Source: Chitinophagaceae bacterium UBA4857 (GTDB lineage: Bacteria; Bacteroidota; Bacteroidia; Chitinophagales; Chitinophagaceae). Taken from it: a stretch of DNA of 24,348 nucleotides. A model generated the notes under the pieces. The model had not been told where the DNA came from. It searched no databases and worked only from the letters and a program-made list of their open reading frames with translations. Position numbers and translations under genes: made by a program. How positions within the stretch are numbered: position 1 is the first letter of the stretch; the number at the start of each line of letters is the position of its first letter. This document shows positions 7,346-14,922 of this stretch, piece after piece. The stretch lies in the NCBI GenBank assembly GCA_002399735.1, contig DHEF01000040.1, forward strand, positions 1 through 24,348, in the 5' to 3' direction.

Positions 7346-8800
7346 ATGTTGAAAGAAAAAAAATACTCTTTATGGCTCGCCATCTTTACCCTCATTTGCT
7401 CCTGTTCATTCGGGCAAAATGTTACAGATAATATTGTTGTTGACACCTTTCCTCCTGTTACTACACCGGAACCAGTTTACGATAGTCTTTTTACAGTACG
7501 CAATATTGTGTTAGTGGGTAATAAGCGTACTCGTAATAATGTAATACTCAGAGAGCTGCCTTTTAAAACCGGTGACAGATTACCACTTAACAGTCTGGTA
7601 GGCGGTTTTGAAAAAGCCCGTATTCAATTAATGAACACCACGCTTTTTCACGATGTAACGGTAGCATTAAAAAGTTTTGAAGGATACCAGATTGATATAT
7701 TAGTACAGGTAAAAGAGCGTTGGTATATTTTCCCTTTCCCTTATTTTAAACCGGTTGACCGTAACCTCAACCAATGGTTGTTTGAAGAAAATGCCAGTTT
7801 AAGCCGTGTAAACTATGGTATTAAATTAATGCATAACAATACCACAGGTTATAACGATAAGTTGCGCTTGTGGCTAATTACCGGCTATACAAGGCAGTTA
7901 TCTTATAATTACGACAGACTATACATTGATAAAAAAATGAAATGGGGTATGCGGGTTGGGATGGAGCTGGGTAGTAATCGTGAAATTAATTACGGCACCG
8001 AAGATGATAAACAGGTGTTTTATAAAGATGTTGACAAGTATGTCCGAAATTTTTATGGCGGCTCAGTAGAACTAACTTATCGTCCGGCTATTTTTACCCG
8101 GCATCGCTTTGGCTTTTCTTACAACCACGAAAACGTGCTTGACACTATATTAAAACTTAATCCCAACTATTTTCCGGGAGGCAGAACTAAGATTGCCTTT
8201 CCGCAAATTTATTACGGAATGAGTTATTATAATATGGACTATATACCTTATCCTACTAAAGGTTATGGCCTTGAGTTAACATTGGCCAAACGGGGTATAA
8301 GTAAAGCCATGAATGTGTGGCATGCATCAGTAAAAGGTATTGGCAGTTGGCCGCTTGATAAAAAAACCTTTGTAAACTTACAGGTACTGGGCTCTATATC
8401 CGCACCATTTAAACAGCCTTATTATGCAAAAAGATTATTTGGTTATGGCGATTTTTTTATGCAGGGTTACGAGTATAATGTTATTGATGGTGTAGCCGGT
8501 GGTATTGCCCGGGCATCTATAAACCGTAAGTTATTTAGCTTTAATATTAAGTTTCCTGGTATAAAAACGTTAATACCTAAAGTAATACCCATTACCTTTT
8601 ATGGTAAAACCTTTGCCAATATGGGCTATGTTTACAATCCCGACAGCTCACCATTAAACAGGCTTGATAATCGCTTATTAATGACCGGAGGCTTTGGTAT
8701 TGATGTATTAACGCTTTACGACTTTGTTTTAAAGTTAGAATACTCGTTTAACCAGATAGGACAAAACGGGTTATATTTACATAAAAAGTCACCTTATTAA
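7346..8800 (+). CDS. Omp85-like outer-membrane barrel with one POTRA domain
   Basis: A 484-residue outer-membrane protein. Residues 1-23 are a signal peptide (cleavage near SFG|Q). A single POTRA domain spans about 51-126 (VRNIVLVGNKRTRNNVILRE, GFEKARIQLMNTTLFHDVTV, VQVKERWYIFP). The rest, to 484, is rich in alternating aromatic strands and ends in a barrel strand (VLKLEYSFNQIG). BamA has five POTRA domains and TamA three, so this is not BamA. Single-POTRA relatives may move or insert proteins or lipids at the outer membrane; the actual function is unknown. It stops six bases before nadK, so the two are co-transcribed. A TATTTTAG at 7317-7324 is a weak internal promoter candidate. The C-terminal HKKSPY after the last strand is unusual, since these barrels usually end in an aromatic residue of the strand. 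Confidence 0.8.
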   Translation: MLKEKKYSLWLAIFTLICSCSFGQNVTDNIVVDTFPPVTTPEPVYDSLFTVRNIVLVGNKRTRNNVILRELPFKTGDRLPLNSLVGGFEKARIQLMNTTLFHDVTVALKSFEGYQIDILVQVKERWYIFPFPYFKPVDRNLNQWLFEENASLSRVNYGIKLMHNNTTGYNDKLRLWLITGYTRQLSYNYDRLYIDKKMKWGMRVGMELGSNREINYGTEDDKQVFYKDVDKYVRNFYGGSVELTYRPAIFTRHRFGFSYNHENVLDTILKLNPNYFPGGRTKIAFPQIYYGMSYYNMDYIPYPTKGYGLELTLAKRGISKAMNVWHASVKGIGSWPLDKKTFVNLQVLGSISAPFKQPYYAKRLFGYGDFFMQGYEYNVIDGVAGGIARASINRKLFSFNIKFPGIKTLIPKVIPITFYGKTFANMGYVYNPDSSPLNRLDNRLLMTGGFGIDVLTLYDFVLKLEYSFNQIGQNGLYLHKKSPY

Positions 8801-8806
8801 GTTTAC

Positions 8807-9685
8807 ATGAAAGCAGCCATATACAGTAGGGGAATTGATGTAAAACAAGAAGCTGATGTGACATTGTTTTTTGAGGAGTTGTTTAAACAGCAAATTGAAC
8901 CCGTAATATATCAACCTTTTTTAGAGCAGATTAAATCGTTTGTTCCTTTACCGGAAAACATACAATCTTTTCAATTATCCGAACACCTGGATAATGAGGT
9001 GGAGTTTATGATAAGTCTGGGTGGCGATGGCACACTACTAGACACAGTAGCCCTGGTAAAAAATAAACCCATCAGCATCATGGGTATCAACTTTGGTCGT
9101 CTTGGTTTTTTAGCCGGCATTGGCCGCGATAATATGAAAGAGGCCTTGAAATCATTATCACGCCGCAGTTTTATTACCGATAAACGATCGTTGATACATT
9201 TAGATGCAGATATGCCATTATTTGGTAGTGTACCATTTGCGCTAAACGAATTTGCCATACATAAACGTGACACGGCATCTATGATAAAAATTCACACCTA
9301 CCTGAACGGTGAATTTTTAAATACTTATTGGGCCGATGGCCTTATAGTAGCCACACCAACCGGCTCTACCGGTTATTCACTTAGTTGTGGCGGGCCAATT
9401 GTTTTTCCTGACTCCGGCAGCTTTGTTATTACACCGGTTGCGCCCCATCACCTGAATGTAAGACCCTTAATTGTACCCGATGACCAGGTAATATCTTTTG
9501 AAGTAGAAAGTCGTTATGAGGATATTATTTGCTCGCTTGATTCCCGCCGGGAAATAGTAGGTAAACACATTTCTTTGGCGGTGAGAAAAGAAATGTTTGA
9601 AATAAATTTGATCCGCCTGGGCGAAAACAGCTTTTTACAAACCCTGCATACTAAGCTAACCTGGGGTTTTGATAAAAGAAATTAG
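8807..9685 (+). CDS. nadK: NAD kinase
   Basis: A 292-residue cytoplasmic enzyme that phosphorylates NAD to NADP with ATP. Diagnostic motifs are all present: GGDGTLLDT at 72-80, FALNEFAIHKRD in the middle, TPTGSTGYSLSCGGP, and the C-terminal beta domain (PVAPHHLNVRPLIVPD). Length is typical. It starts six bases after the POTRA barrel stop, so translation is probably coupled. The PorG-like gene follows closely. I see nothing missing or odd. Confidence 0.97.
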   Translation: MKAAIYSRGIDVKQEADVTLFFEELFKQQIEPVIYQPFLEQIKSFVPLPENIQSFQLSEHLDNEVEFMISLGGDGTLLDTVALVKNKPISIMGINFGRLGFLAGIGRDNMKEALKSLSRRSFITDKRSLIHLDADMPLFGSVPFALNEFAIHKRDTASMIKIHTYLNGEFLNTYWADGLIVATPTGSTGYSLSCGGPIVFPDSGSFVITPVAPHHLNVRPLIVPDDQVISFEVESRYEDIICSLDSRREIVGKHISLAVRKEMFEINLIRLGENSFLQTLHTKLTWGFDKRN

Positions 9686-9750
9686 GGTACTTTGAAAAGA
9701 AAATGACATTATCTTCGTTCTATAGTGGACGCAAGTATATTTATTCGCTT

Positions 9751-10644
9751 ATGAAACAACGAAACAGGATTTTGGCAAAGACAGTTTGTATGCTTTTTTT
9801 GGCTGCAATCATTTATACATCAAATAGTTATGCTCAGGTTTTTAATGGCCCATATCGCCAGGAAGGTGAAATTGGCGTAAGCATTGGAGCCGCCAACTAC
9901 TTTGGCGATATTAATACCCGTGCCCAGTTTAACCGTATAAAACCGGCCGCATCGTTATTTTACCGCAAAAATTTTGGCAATTATATCGCTGCCCGTTTAG
10001 GTTTTTCCTTTGCGCAGGTAGGTTATTCTGATGTGTACAATACCCATAACGAATATATGCAACGCCGTAATTTAAGCTTCAACAGCAATATATGGGAGCT
10101 GGCAGTACAAGGCGACTTTAACTTTTTCAGGTTTTTACCCGGCGAACCCGGCCTGAACTTTACCCCATACGTAACATTGGGAGTGGGAGCTTTCAGCTAC
10201 GATCCTTATGCTTATTTACAAGGTCAGAAATATTTTTTACGCCCATTAGGAACCGAAGGACAGTACCTTGACCCGGCAATAACAGGTGAACCAAAGGTTA
10301 AAACCTATAGCCCTATTGCATTAAGTGTACCGGTTGGTGTAGGTGTAAAATACGCTATTAACAGCCGTTTTAATATTGGTGCCGAAATATTATATCGCTT
10401 TACTACCACCGATTATCTGGATGATGTGAGTGGTGTATACCCCGGCGCAGACGCCTTTCCTTTAAACCCTGACAATTCCCCGTCAATAGCTGCGCAATTA
10501 AGCGATCGCTCATACGAGTTGGGAACACCCATCGGTATAAAAGGCCGCCAGCGTGGTAACAGCCAGCAAAAAGACCACTTTATGACAGGTAGTATTTTTG
10601 TAACCTTTAACCTGCAAAGCTATCGTTGCCCTCCGGTGAATTAG
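9751..10644 (+). CDS. PorG-like outer-membrane barrel (DUF6089 family)
   Basis: A 297-residue exported beta-barrel protein from the chosen ATG; the signal peptide MKQRNRILAK...SNSYA|Q fits this start. An in-frame ATG at 9703 would add 16 residues and an unusually long N-region. The mature start QEGEIGVSIGAANYFGDINT, with repeated short amphipathic strands (FYRKNFGNYIAARLGFSFAQ, NFTPYVTLGVGAFSY), matches the family I know as DUF6089, which includes PorG of the type IX secretion system; assignment to that specific role is inference. Location after nadK is the common Bacteroidota order, where uppS and bamA usually come next. Here those genes are absent and repeat R3 begins directly after the stop. 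A box-like GTACTTTG lies at 9687-9694. Confidence 0.75.
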   Translation: MKQRNRILAKTVCMLFLAAIIYTSNSYAQVFNGPYRQEGEIGVSIGAANYFGDINTRAQFNRIKPAASLFYRKNFGNYIAARLGFSFAQVGYSDVYNTHNEYMQRRNLSFNSNIWELAVQGDFNFFRFLPGEPGLNFTPYVTLGVGAFSYDPYAYLQGQKYFLRPLGTEGQYLDPAITGEPKVKTYSPIALSVPVGVGVKYAINSRFNIGAEILYRFTTTDYLDDVSGVYPGADAFPLNPDNSPSIAAQLSDRSYELGTPIGIKGRQRGNSQQKDHFMTGSIFVTFNLQSYRCPPVN

Positions 10645-10650
10645 GTTTAA

Positions 10651-10982
10651 TATGTAGATTTTAGATTATAGTATTTAGACGAGCAGTTATGTAACTAGCT
10701 GTAATAATACTAATCAACACTCGTTGCGACGCTCCGTTCATCGTTCGGTTCTTTGTGCATCATCGTGTTATGCGTCGGTCGTTTCTTCTATTTCCGTAAC
10801 TTAATACTACTGGTGGATTATAGCTATGAAACACAATTTGTAAAAGTATTTAAGCGAACACATTGCCCAATAGCATTACTACAGTATAAGAGTGCGTCTT
10901 TAATTCATTTCCACTGGAAATAAATTAAATCCCGATCCTATCGGATCGCAATAGACGATGCTAGTAGTAATGCAGCTAGGCC
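10651..10982 (-). repeat. Mosaic intergenic repeat (copy R3) filling a convergent gap
   Basis: Occupies the 347-base gap between the PorG-like gene and the ABC ATPase gene. On the minus strand it begins after T6 just past the ABC stop: head CTAGCTGCATTACTACTAGC, then the 53-bp module (10951-10899), then GACGCACTCTTATACTG, then TAATGCTATTGGGCAA. Further left (10681-10860) is copy-specific sequence with CGTTGCGACGCTCCG. It ends with AT-rich TTTAGATTATAGTATTTAGA (10660-10679), also seen in part at 13515-13528. Confidence 0.7.
10899..10951. repeat. 53-bp double-hairpin module, copy 1
   Basis: Identical over 53 bp to 21901-21953; 36 bp of it recur inverted at 24313-24348. The first hairpin is 14 bp with one mismatch (10899-10912 with 10916-10929) and a 3-nt loop. 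The second is CGATCC-TATC-GGATCG (10933-10948). Confidence 0.9.
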
Positions 10983-10991
10983 ACAAAAAAG

Positions 10992-11615
10992 TTACTTATA
11001 ATCCAGAATACTTACCGTGTTCTGACAGAAATCATATTCAACTTTATCGTTACTGCTTACCACCACCAGGCGGTTGCTGCAATAGTTTTGTATGAGGTTT
11101 TGGTAAAGCTGTATGCCATCAGCATCCAGATTGGTGCATGGCTCATCTAACAAAACGCTGCTGGTATTGGAGAAAATGCATTGGGCCAGTTTTACCCTTT
11201 GTTTCATACCGGAGGAATAATAACGTATTTGTTTGTCGGCAGCTTTTTGCAGGCCAACAATCTCGGCAATTTGTGCAATGGTAATATTGGGTAAAAGAGG
11301 CTTAAACGCAATATGAAAGTTCATAAACTCTGTGTAAGTCATTTCCTCAATCACCTCAATATAGGGTGCGGCCATTGATACCTGCTGAAAGGCTTTTTCT
11401 TCGCTTATGTTTTTTTGCTCTGTGGCGTGGGTATAGGTTATTTTACCCTCGGTAATGGCCAAACTACTGCTTAATACCTGTAGTAAAGTACTTTTACCCG
11501 AACCATTGGGTCCGGTTATGGCATAGGTTTGCCCGTGATTAAAAGTGTATGTAAAATGTCTGAAAATCCAGTCGCGGTTAAAGCGTTTACCGGTATCAGA
11601 CAGGCATATCGTCAT
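10992..11615 (-). CDS. Small ABC-type ATPase, lone subunit
   Basis: A 207-residue cytoplasmic ATP-binding subunit. Walker A GPNGSGKST is at 35-43, signature YSSGMKQR at 133-140 and Walker B SVLLDEP at 153-159. The switch position reads VVVSSND, with Asn189 where transporters have His. The D-loop CTNLDADG is also non-standard. No permease gene is adjacent. The start codon at 11615 lies inside the end of lpxA, giving a 20-nt overlap (ATGACGATATGC inside the last lpxA codons); a start at 11651 would add 12 unlikely residues. Translation is thus probably coupled to lpxA, suggesting but not proving an envelope-related role. Alternatives are a transporter subunit with an unlinked permease, or a non-transport ATPase. 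Confidence 0.85.
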   Translation of the reverse strand: MTICLSDTGKRFNRDWIFRHFTYTFNHGQTYAITGPNGSGKSTLLQVLSSSLAITEGKITYTHATEQKNISEEKAFQQVSMAAPYIEVIEEMTYTEFMNFHIAFKPLLPNITIAQIAEIVGLQKAADKQIRYYSSGMKQRVKLAQCIFSNTSSVLLDEPCTNLDADGIQLYQNLIQNYCSNRLVVVSSNDKVEYDFCQNTVSILDYK

Positions 11616-12402
11616 CGCCGTTACCTTTGGTGAAACGTTTAATAATACCACGTCCGCTTTCTCTGATAAAAGTTACAATTTCGTCCCTTTCGTCAGTGGC
11701 CGGAAACTCTTCTTCCAATAGTTCTACAGCCTGTGTTGTGTTTAATCCTTTATTATAAATAATGCGGTAAATATCCAGAATGTGGTTAATTTTTTCTACG
11801 GTAAAGCCGCGGCGTTTAAGTCCTACCGAGTTTACACCGGCATAGCTTAAAGGCTGACGACCGGCTTTAATGTACGGAGGAACATCTTTACTAACCAAGG
11901 CTCCGCCGGATATAAATGCGTGAGAACCAATGTGTACAAACTGGTGCACGGCACAAACACCGCCTAAACCGACCCAGTCGCCCATAACCACATGGCCGGC
12001 TAACTGGCTGCTGTTACTTAGTGTACAGTTGTTACCTATTATACAATCGTGGCCAATATGGCTGTAAGCCAAAATCCAGCAATTGTTACCTACTACGGTT
12101 TTCCAACGGTCGCTGGTACCACGGTGTATGGTTACAAACTCACGAATAGTACAGTTGTCGCCAATTTCTACATAGGTTTTCTCTTCCACGTATTTACGAT
12201 CCTGTGGTATAGCCCCAATTACAGCACCAGGAAAAATTCGGCAATTTTTGCCTATTCGGGTTCCGTCCATAATGGTAACGTTGGAGCCTATCCAGGTTCC
12301 TTCGCCAATTTCTACATCAGGATGTATAACGGTAAAGGGATCAATCTTTACGTTAGTGGCCAGCTTGGCGTGCGGATGTATGTATGTATGCGGGTGTATC
12401 AT
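11596..12402 (-). CDS. lpxA: UDP-GlcNAc O-acyltransferase, lipid A pathway
   Basis: A 268-residue cytoplasmic enzyme. It transfers a hydroxyacyl chain from acyl carrier protein to UDP-N-acetylglucosamine, the first step of lipid A synthesis. It has a left-handed beta-helix of hexapeptide repeats from about 5 to 190, the substrate loop AIPQD at 64-68, and the likely catalytic base His118 in SHIGHDCIIGNN. The helical C-terminal domain carries GLKRRGF and the IYRIIYNKG stretch, as expected for LpxA. The N-terminus contains IHPHTYIHPH, encoded over a short TGTA-type tract (forward strand near 12376-12389). lpxD, lpxC and fabZ are not in the window. The promoter box is at 12444-12451 and a palindrome sits in the leader. 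Confidence 0.96.
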   Translation of the reverse strand: MIHPHTYIHPHAKLATNVKIDPFTVIHPDVEIGEGTWIGSNVTIMDGTRIGKNCRIFPGAVIGAIPQDRKYVEEKTYVEIGDNCTIREFVTIHRGTSDRWKTVVGNNCWILAYSHIGHDCIIGNNCTLSNSSQLAGHVVMGDWVGLGGVCAVHQFVHIGSHAFISGGALVSKDVPPYIKAGRQPLSYAGVNSVGLKRRGFTVEKINHILDIYRIIYNKGLNTTQAVELLEEEFPATDERDEIVTFIRESGRGIIKRFTKGNGDDDMPV

Positions 12403-12419
12403 GAATGTAATACAAAAAA

Positions 12420-12451
12420 GTCACGCTTTATAACGTGACGATGCAAAGGTA
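12420..12451 (-). promoter_or_regulatory. lpxA promoter box and leader palindrome
   Basis: On the minus strand TACCTTTG (12451-12444) fits the -7 consensus. Four bases on begins GTCACGTT-ATAA-AGCGTGAC (12439-12420), an 8-bp inverted repeat with one G-T pair, followed by TTTTTTG. It overlaps the expected transcription start. It could be an operator, a 5' stabilising hairpin or an attenuator-like terminator ahead of lpxA. Confidence 0.5.
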
Positions 12452-12543
12452 ATTGTTACAAGCTAAACTGAACTTTTTTTTACTTAAATGGTAAACTACC
12501 AACTTTTGACAATTTGATGTGTTAGTATTCAACGTTTCAACTG

Positions 12544-12551
12544 TAAATTTG
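12544..12551 (+). promoter_or_regulatory. -7 box (TAAATTTG) of the AraC-type regulator
   Basis: An exact TAnnTTTG match ending seven bases before the ATG at 12559, with TTAG 18 nt upstream as a possible -33. The mRNA would be leaderless or nearly so. Confidence 0.55.
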
Positions 12552-12558
12552 CACCGCA

Positions 12559-13506
12559 ATGACAAGTGTAAGTGATATAATGACCCTGGCCTACAAGCAG
12601 CCCCCTTTACAGGAGCAAATGGCCATTTTGTTTGAAAAAGAACAAACCGTTCCCGAGTCGGTGCAGTATTCTATTAAAAGATACATCCGCCGAAAGCAGT
12701 GGAATATGGAGGATACAGGGATGTTGGTGTATCATTACGATAAAAATGAGCCTGCCAAAAGCACACTGGAACTTAAGTTTTGTATAAGTGGTAATGTTTA
12801 CTGCAACCAGCAAAATACCCAAACCTGTAATAAATGTACTGCTAACCAACAAAATGGCTGTGCCAACCGTGAGGAAAGTATGGATTTGTTGCATTTTCAA
12901 TTTAGCCCTTCTCAATTATCGCAGTTTGTAAAACCACGCCAATCTACCGATACGGTTGTAATTGACGATATGGTTTCTTTTAAACGATCTACTTCATTGA
13001 CCAAGGTGTTGCCGCTTTGCGGAAAATCACGCATGGTACTGGAAGCAATGTTAAACAATGCTTATGCAGGGGCGTTAGAAAATATTTTTATAAACGCACA
13101 AATACAAATGCTGCTGTTACACAGCCTGGATTGTATGGTGGGTGAAAAAGAGTTTAACGTAATAAACTGTAAGTTTTTAGCCAACGAAGCCGACAGAAAT
13201 AAAATAAATAAAGCCCGCGACCTGCTTATTCAGCACATTGGTGAGCCCATTACCATTAAAGAGCTTAGCCGCAAAGTGGCAATGAACGAATGTTACCTAA
13301 AAAAAGGGTTTAAAGAAATGTTTGGCACTACCATTTTTGATTTTTACCAAAGCCAGCGAATGGAACATGCTAAATATTTACTGTACGAAAAATCCTTAAG
13401 CGTAACTGATGTATCAATGTTGCTGGGCTACTCCTCCATTTCGCACTTTAGTACAGCCTTTAAAAAACATACGGGGTTAAAACCTTGTGAGTTGTTATTG
13501 AGGTAG
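12559..13506 (+). CDS. AraC-family transcriptional regulator with Cys cluster
   Basis: A 315-residue cytoplasmic regulator. The C-terminal 215-315 is the AraC double helix-turn-helix (ITIKELSRKVAMNECYLKKG, SVTDVSMLLGYSSISHFSTA, FKKHTGLKP). The N-terminal sensor region has five closely spaced Cys at 75, 82, 90, 93 and 101 (KFCISGNVYCNQQNTQTCNK). This spacing could bind a metal or an Fe-S cluster or act as a thiol switch; none is shown. The overall layout recalls PchR-like regulators of iron uptake genes, but that is only a resemblance. It is divergent from lpxA, sharing a 156-base gap, so control of lpxA or of itself is possible. No receptor or transporter gene lies beside it to hint at the target. 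Confidence 0.9.
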   Translation: MTSVSDIMTLAYKQPPLQEQMAILFEKEQTVPESVQYSIKRYIRRKQWNMEDTGMLVYHYDKNEPAKSTLELKFCISGNVYCNQQNTQTCNKCTANQQNGCANREESMDLLHFQFSPSQLSQFVKPRQSTDTVVIDDMVSFKRSTSLTKVLPLCGKSRMVLEAMLNNAYAGALENIFINAQIQMLLLHSLDCMVGEKEFNVINCKFLANEADRNKINKARDLLIQHIGEPITIKELSRKVAMNECYLKKGFKEMFGTTIFDFYQSQRMEHAKYLLYEKSLSVTDVSMLLGYSSISHFSTAFKKHTGLKPCELLLR

Positions 13507-13543
13507 GGTTTAGTATATAGTATTTAGATATTAGTATTAAGAT

Positions 13544-13567
13544 GAAGGCAACCTTCTACGTTATTTT
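13544..13567 (+). terminator. Weak terminator after the AraC-type gene
   Basis: GAAGG-CAA-CCTTC (13544-13556), then TACGTTATTTTTT. The stem is only 5 bp. Repeat R4 begins right after the T-tract. Confidence 0.4.
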
Positions 13568-13935
13568 TTATGTAGTCGGCTGCATTACTACTATCAGCCC
13601 TTCGAGCTTTGCTCCTTCCTTTAGTTTCACTCAGGAATCTAAAGGAGCTTTAGCTTACGATTGCACAAGCTTTATTTTTGTTACCACCGTTCCTCCCTTG
13701 ATTGGGCTTTGGTTGTGTCCCTGACTTGCGCTGCAACAACCCGGAGCATCAATGAGGCTATTCCAATAACTAATATCAAAATTAATTCTATTGGCCACTT
13801 TGTTTCTAACCCCGAGCTTAGAAAGGTGCGTTTGATTCGGGGCTGTACCTCGTTTATAACCCCGCTGTTCGGGGTATTTTAATCGGGGCTGCTTGGTAAT
13901 TCTATTGGGCATTGTACAAATTGCTGCCTTTATGC
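13568..13935 (+). repeat. Mosaic intergenic repeat (copy R4, longest)
   Basis: Starts with ATGTAGTCGGCTGCATTACT and CTACTATC. It then has a CTTTAG/CTAAAG hairpin region (13619-13645), the CCCTTGATTGGGCTTTGGTT module shared with R1 (13694-13713), AATTCTATTGGCCACTTTG, a CCCCG...CGGGG pair, ACCCCG-CTGTT-CGGGGT (13860-13875), and finally TAATTCTATTGGGCATTGTA (13896-13915). Small ORFs here (60-85 codons on both strands) follow the repeat and are not genes. From 13936 to 14078 the sequence is plain AT-rich, with a degenerate box TTTATTTG at 14031-14038. Confidence 0.65.
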
Positions 13936-14078
13936 TATTATTCTTACACCTCTTAGCTTTTACGCATAATCATGCTATTTAATTTTCTGTAGTAAATTTT
14001 AAAATTTACATATGAAATTATTTTGAGTCCATTTATTTGGCAGTTATTGCCTTTTTAAAACAACTAAACCTAATGATT

Positions 14079-14837
14079 ATGAAAATTAAATTTTTAGTAG
14101 GTATTGTACTATCTGTAATTGCGCTAAGTAGCTGTATTAAAAACCCTGACACTCATCCCTTTATTTTACTTACAAAATCTATACATGTAGGGACTGCCAC
14201 CATAAAGTATGAGTATGACTCGGAAAGAAGACTAACCATTAAAACTTATATGCCTGTAAAAGGCAGTCATCATGAAGTGCATAATTTAGAGTTTACGCCC
14301 CAAGGTGACCCTAAAGTTAAAAAATATGTTTATCCTACAAGTCCCGAAAATAACAGGCTGGTTTACATTTCGTATGATTCTCAAAGAAGATCTACTGACT
14401 TTTGGAGTTATAACGGGGTTCACACACTATTGGAGCATAAAACTTTTGTTTATCACCCCACTTACATAGAACAATTAACTTATAACGGATTGGGTAGCTT
14501 GACAAATACGACCTTTTACTATATAAACCCTCAAGGTAATATTACGCGAACGCAATCATTTGGTCCCACAGGAATTTTACAACAGCAAAGAACACTTGGC
14601 CCATTTGATGATCAAAAATCGCACAAATCCCTTTTAACATCTTCTGAAGGAAGTGACTTAATTTCTGTAAACAATTTTCTTGCTTATTCGCATTACGATA
14701 GTAGAACATCCATTACACAGAATTTTACCTGCGCCTATGAATATAACACCTATGGATTTGTAACCCGAAAAACTTTAACCAATACCGGATCCGGCGAAAA
14801 TTTTGTGGAAGAATATGAATATACGGATCTTCCATAA
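14079..14837 (+). CDS. Lipoprotein with YD-repeat-like beta hairpins
   Basis: A 252-residue predicted lipoprotein of unknown function. The signal MKIKFLVGIVLSVIALSSC gives a lipobox LSSC with Cys19; an in-frame ATG at 14073 adds two residues, and a TTG at 14037 is too far upstream. The body contains several Y-x-Y/YD strands in the style of RHS/YD repeats (YEYDSERRLTIKTYMP, YISYDSQRRSTDFWSYNG, YINPQGNITRTQSF, YEYNTYGFVTRKTL). It is far too small to be an RHS toxin and has no toxin-like C-terminus. Related small YD-type lipoproteins are common in Bacteroidota. It is isolated: repeat R4 lies upstream and a convergent gene downstream, with a shared terminator. Confidence 0.75.
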   Translation: MKIKFLVGIVLSVIALSSCIKNPDTHPFILLTKSIHVGTATIKYEYDSERRLTIKTYMPVKGSHHEVHNLEFTPQGDPKVKKYVYPTSPENNRLVYISYDSQRRSTDFWSYNGVHTLLEHKTFVYHPTYIEQLTYNGLGSLTNTTFYYINPQGNITRTQSFGPTGILQQQRTLGPFDDQKSHKSLLTSSEGSDLISVNNFLAYSHYDSRTSITQNFTCAYEYNTYGFVTRKTLTNTGSGENFVEEYEYTDLP

Positions 14838-14865
14838 TTCGGGAATATTAATCCTTTTATAGTAA

Positions 14866-14922
14866 TAAAACCACTGGTATTTTTATGTTACAGCTTTAAT
14901 ATTAAAAACGTCGGTGGTTTTA
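14866..14922. terminator. Possible bidirectional terminator between convergent genes
   Basis: TAAAACCAC (14866-14874) pairs with GTGGTTTTA (14914-14922), with A/T-rich inner pairing and a long loop. It overlaps the stop codon of the minus-strand thioredoxin-like gene. The loop length lowers confidence. Confidence 0.45.

Noticed and set aside
12049..12438. 129-codon plus-strand frame
   Set aside because: Antisense to lpxA; the hexapeptide repeat coding pattern creates an open opposite strand.
13542..13912. Three small frames of 60-85 codons
   Set aside because: They lie wholly within repeat R4 on both strands and show no conserved protein features.
14079..14837. RHS or polymorphic toxin from YD-like strands
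   Set aside because: Only 252 residues, lipoprotein signal, no toxin-like C-terminus and no immunity gene beside it.
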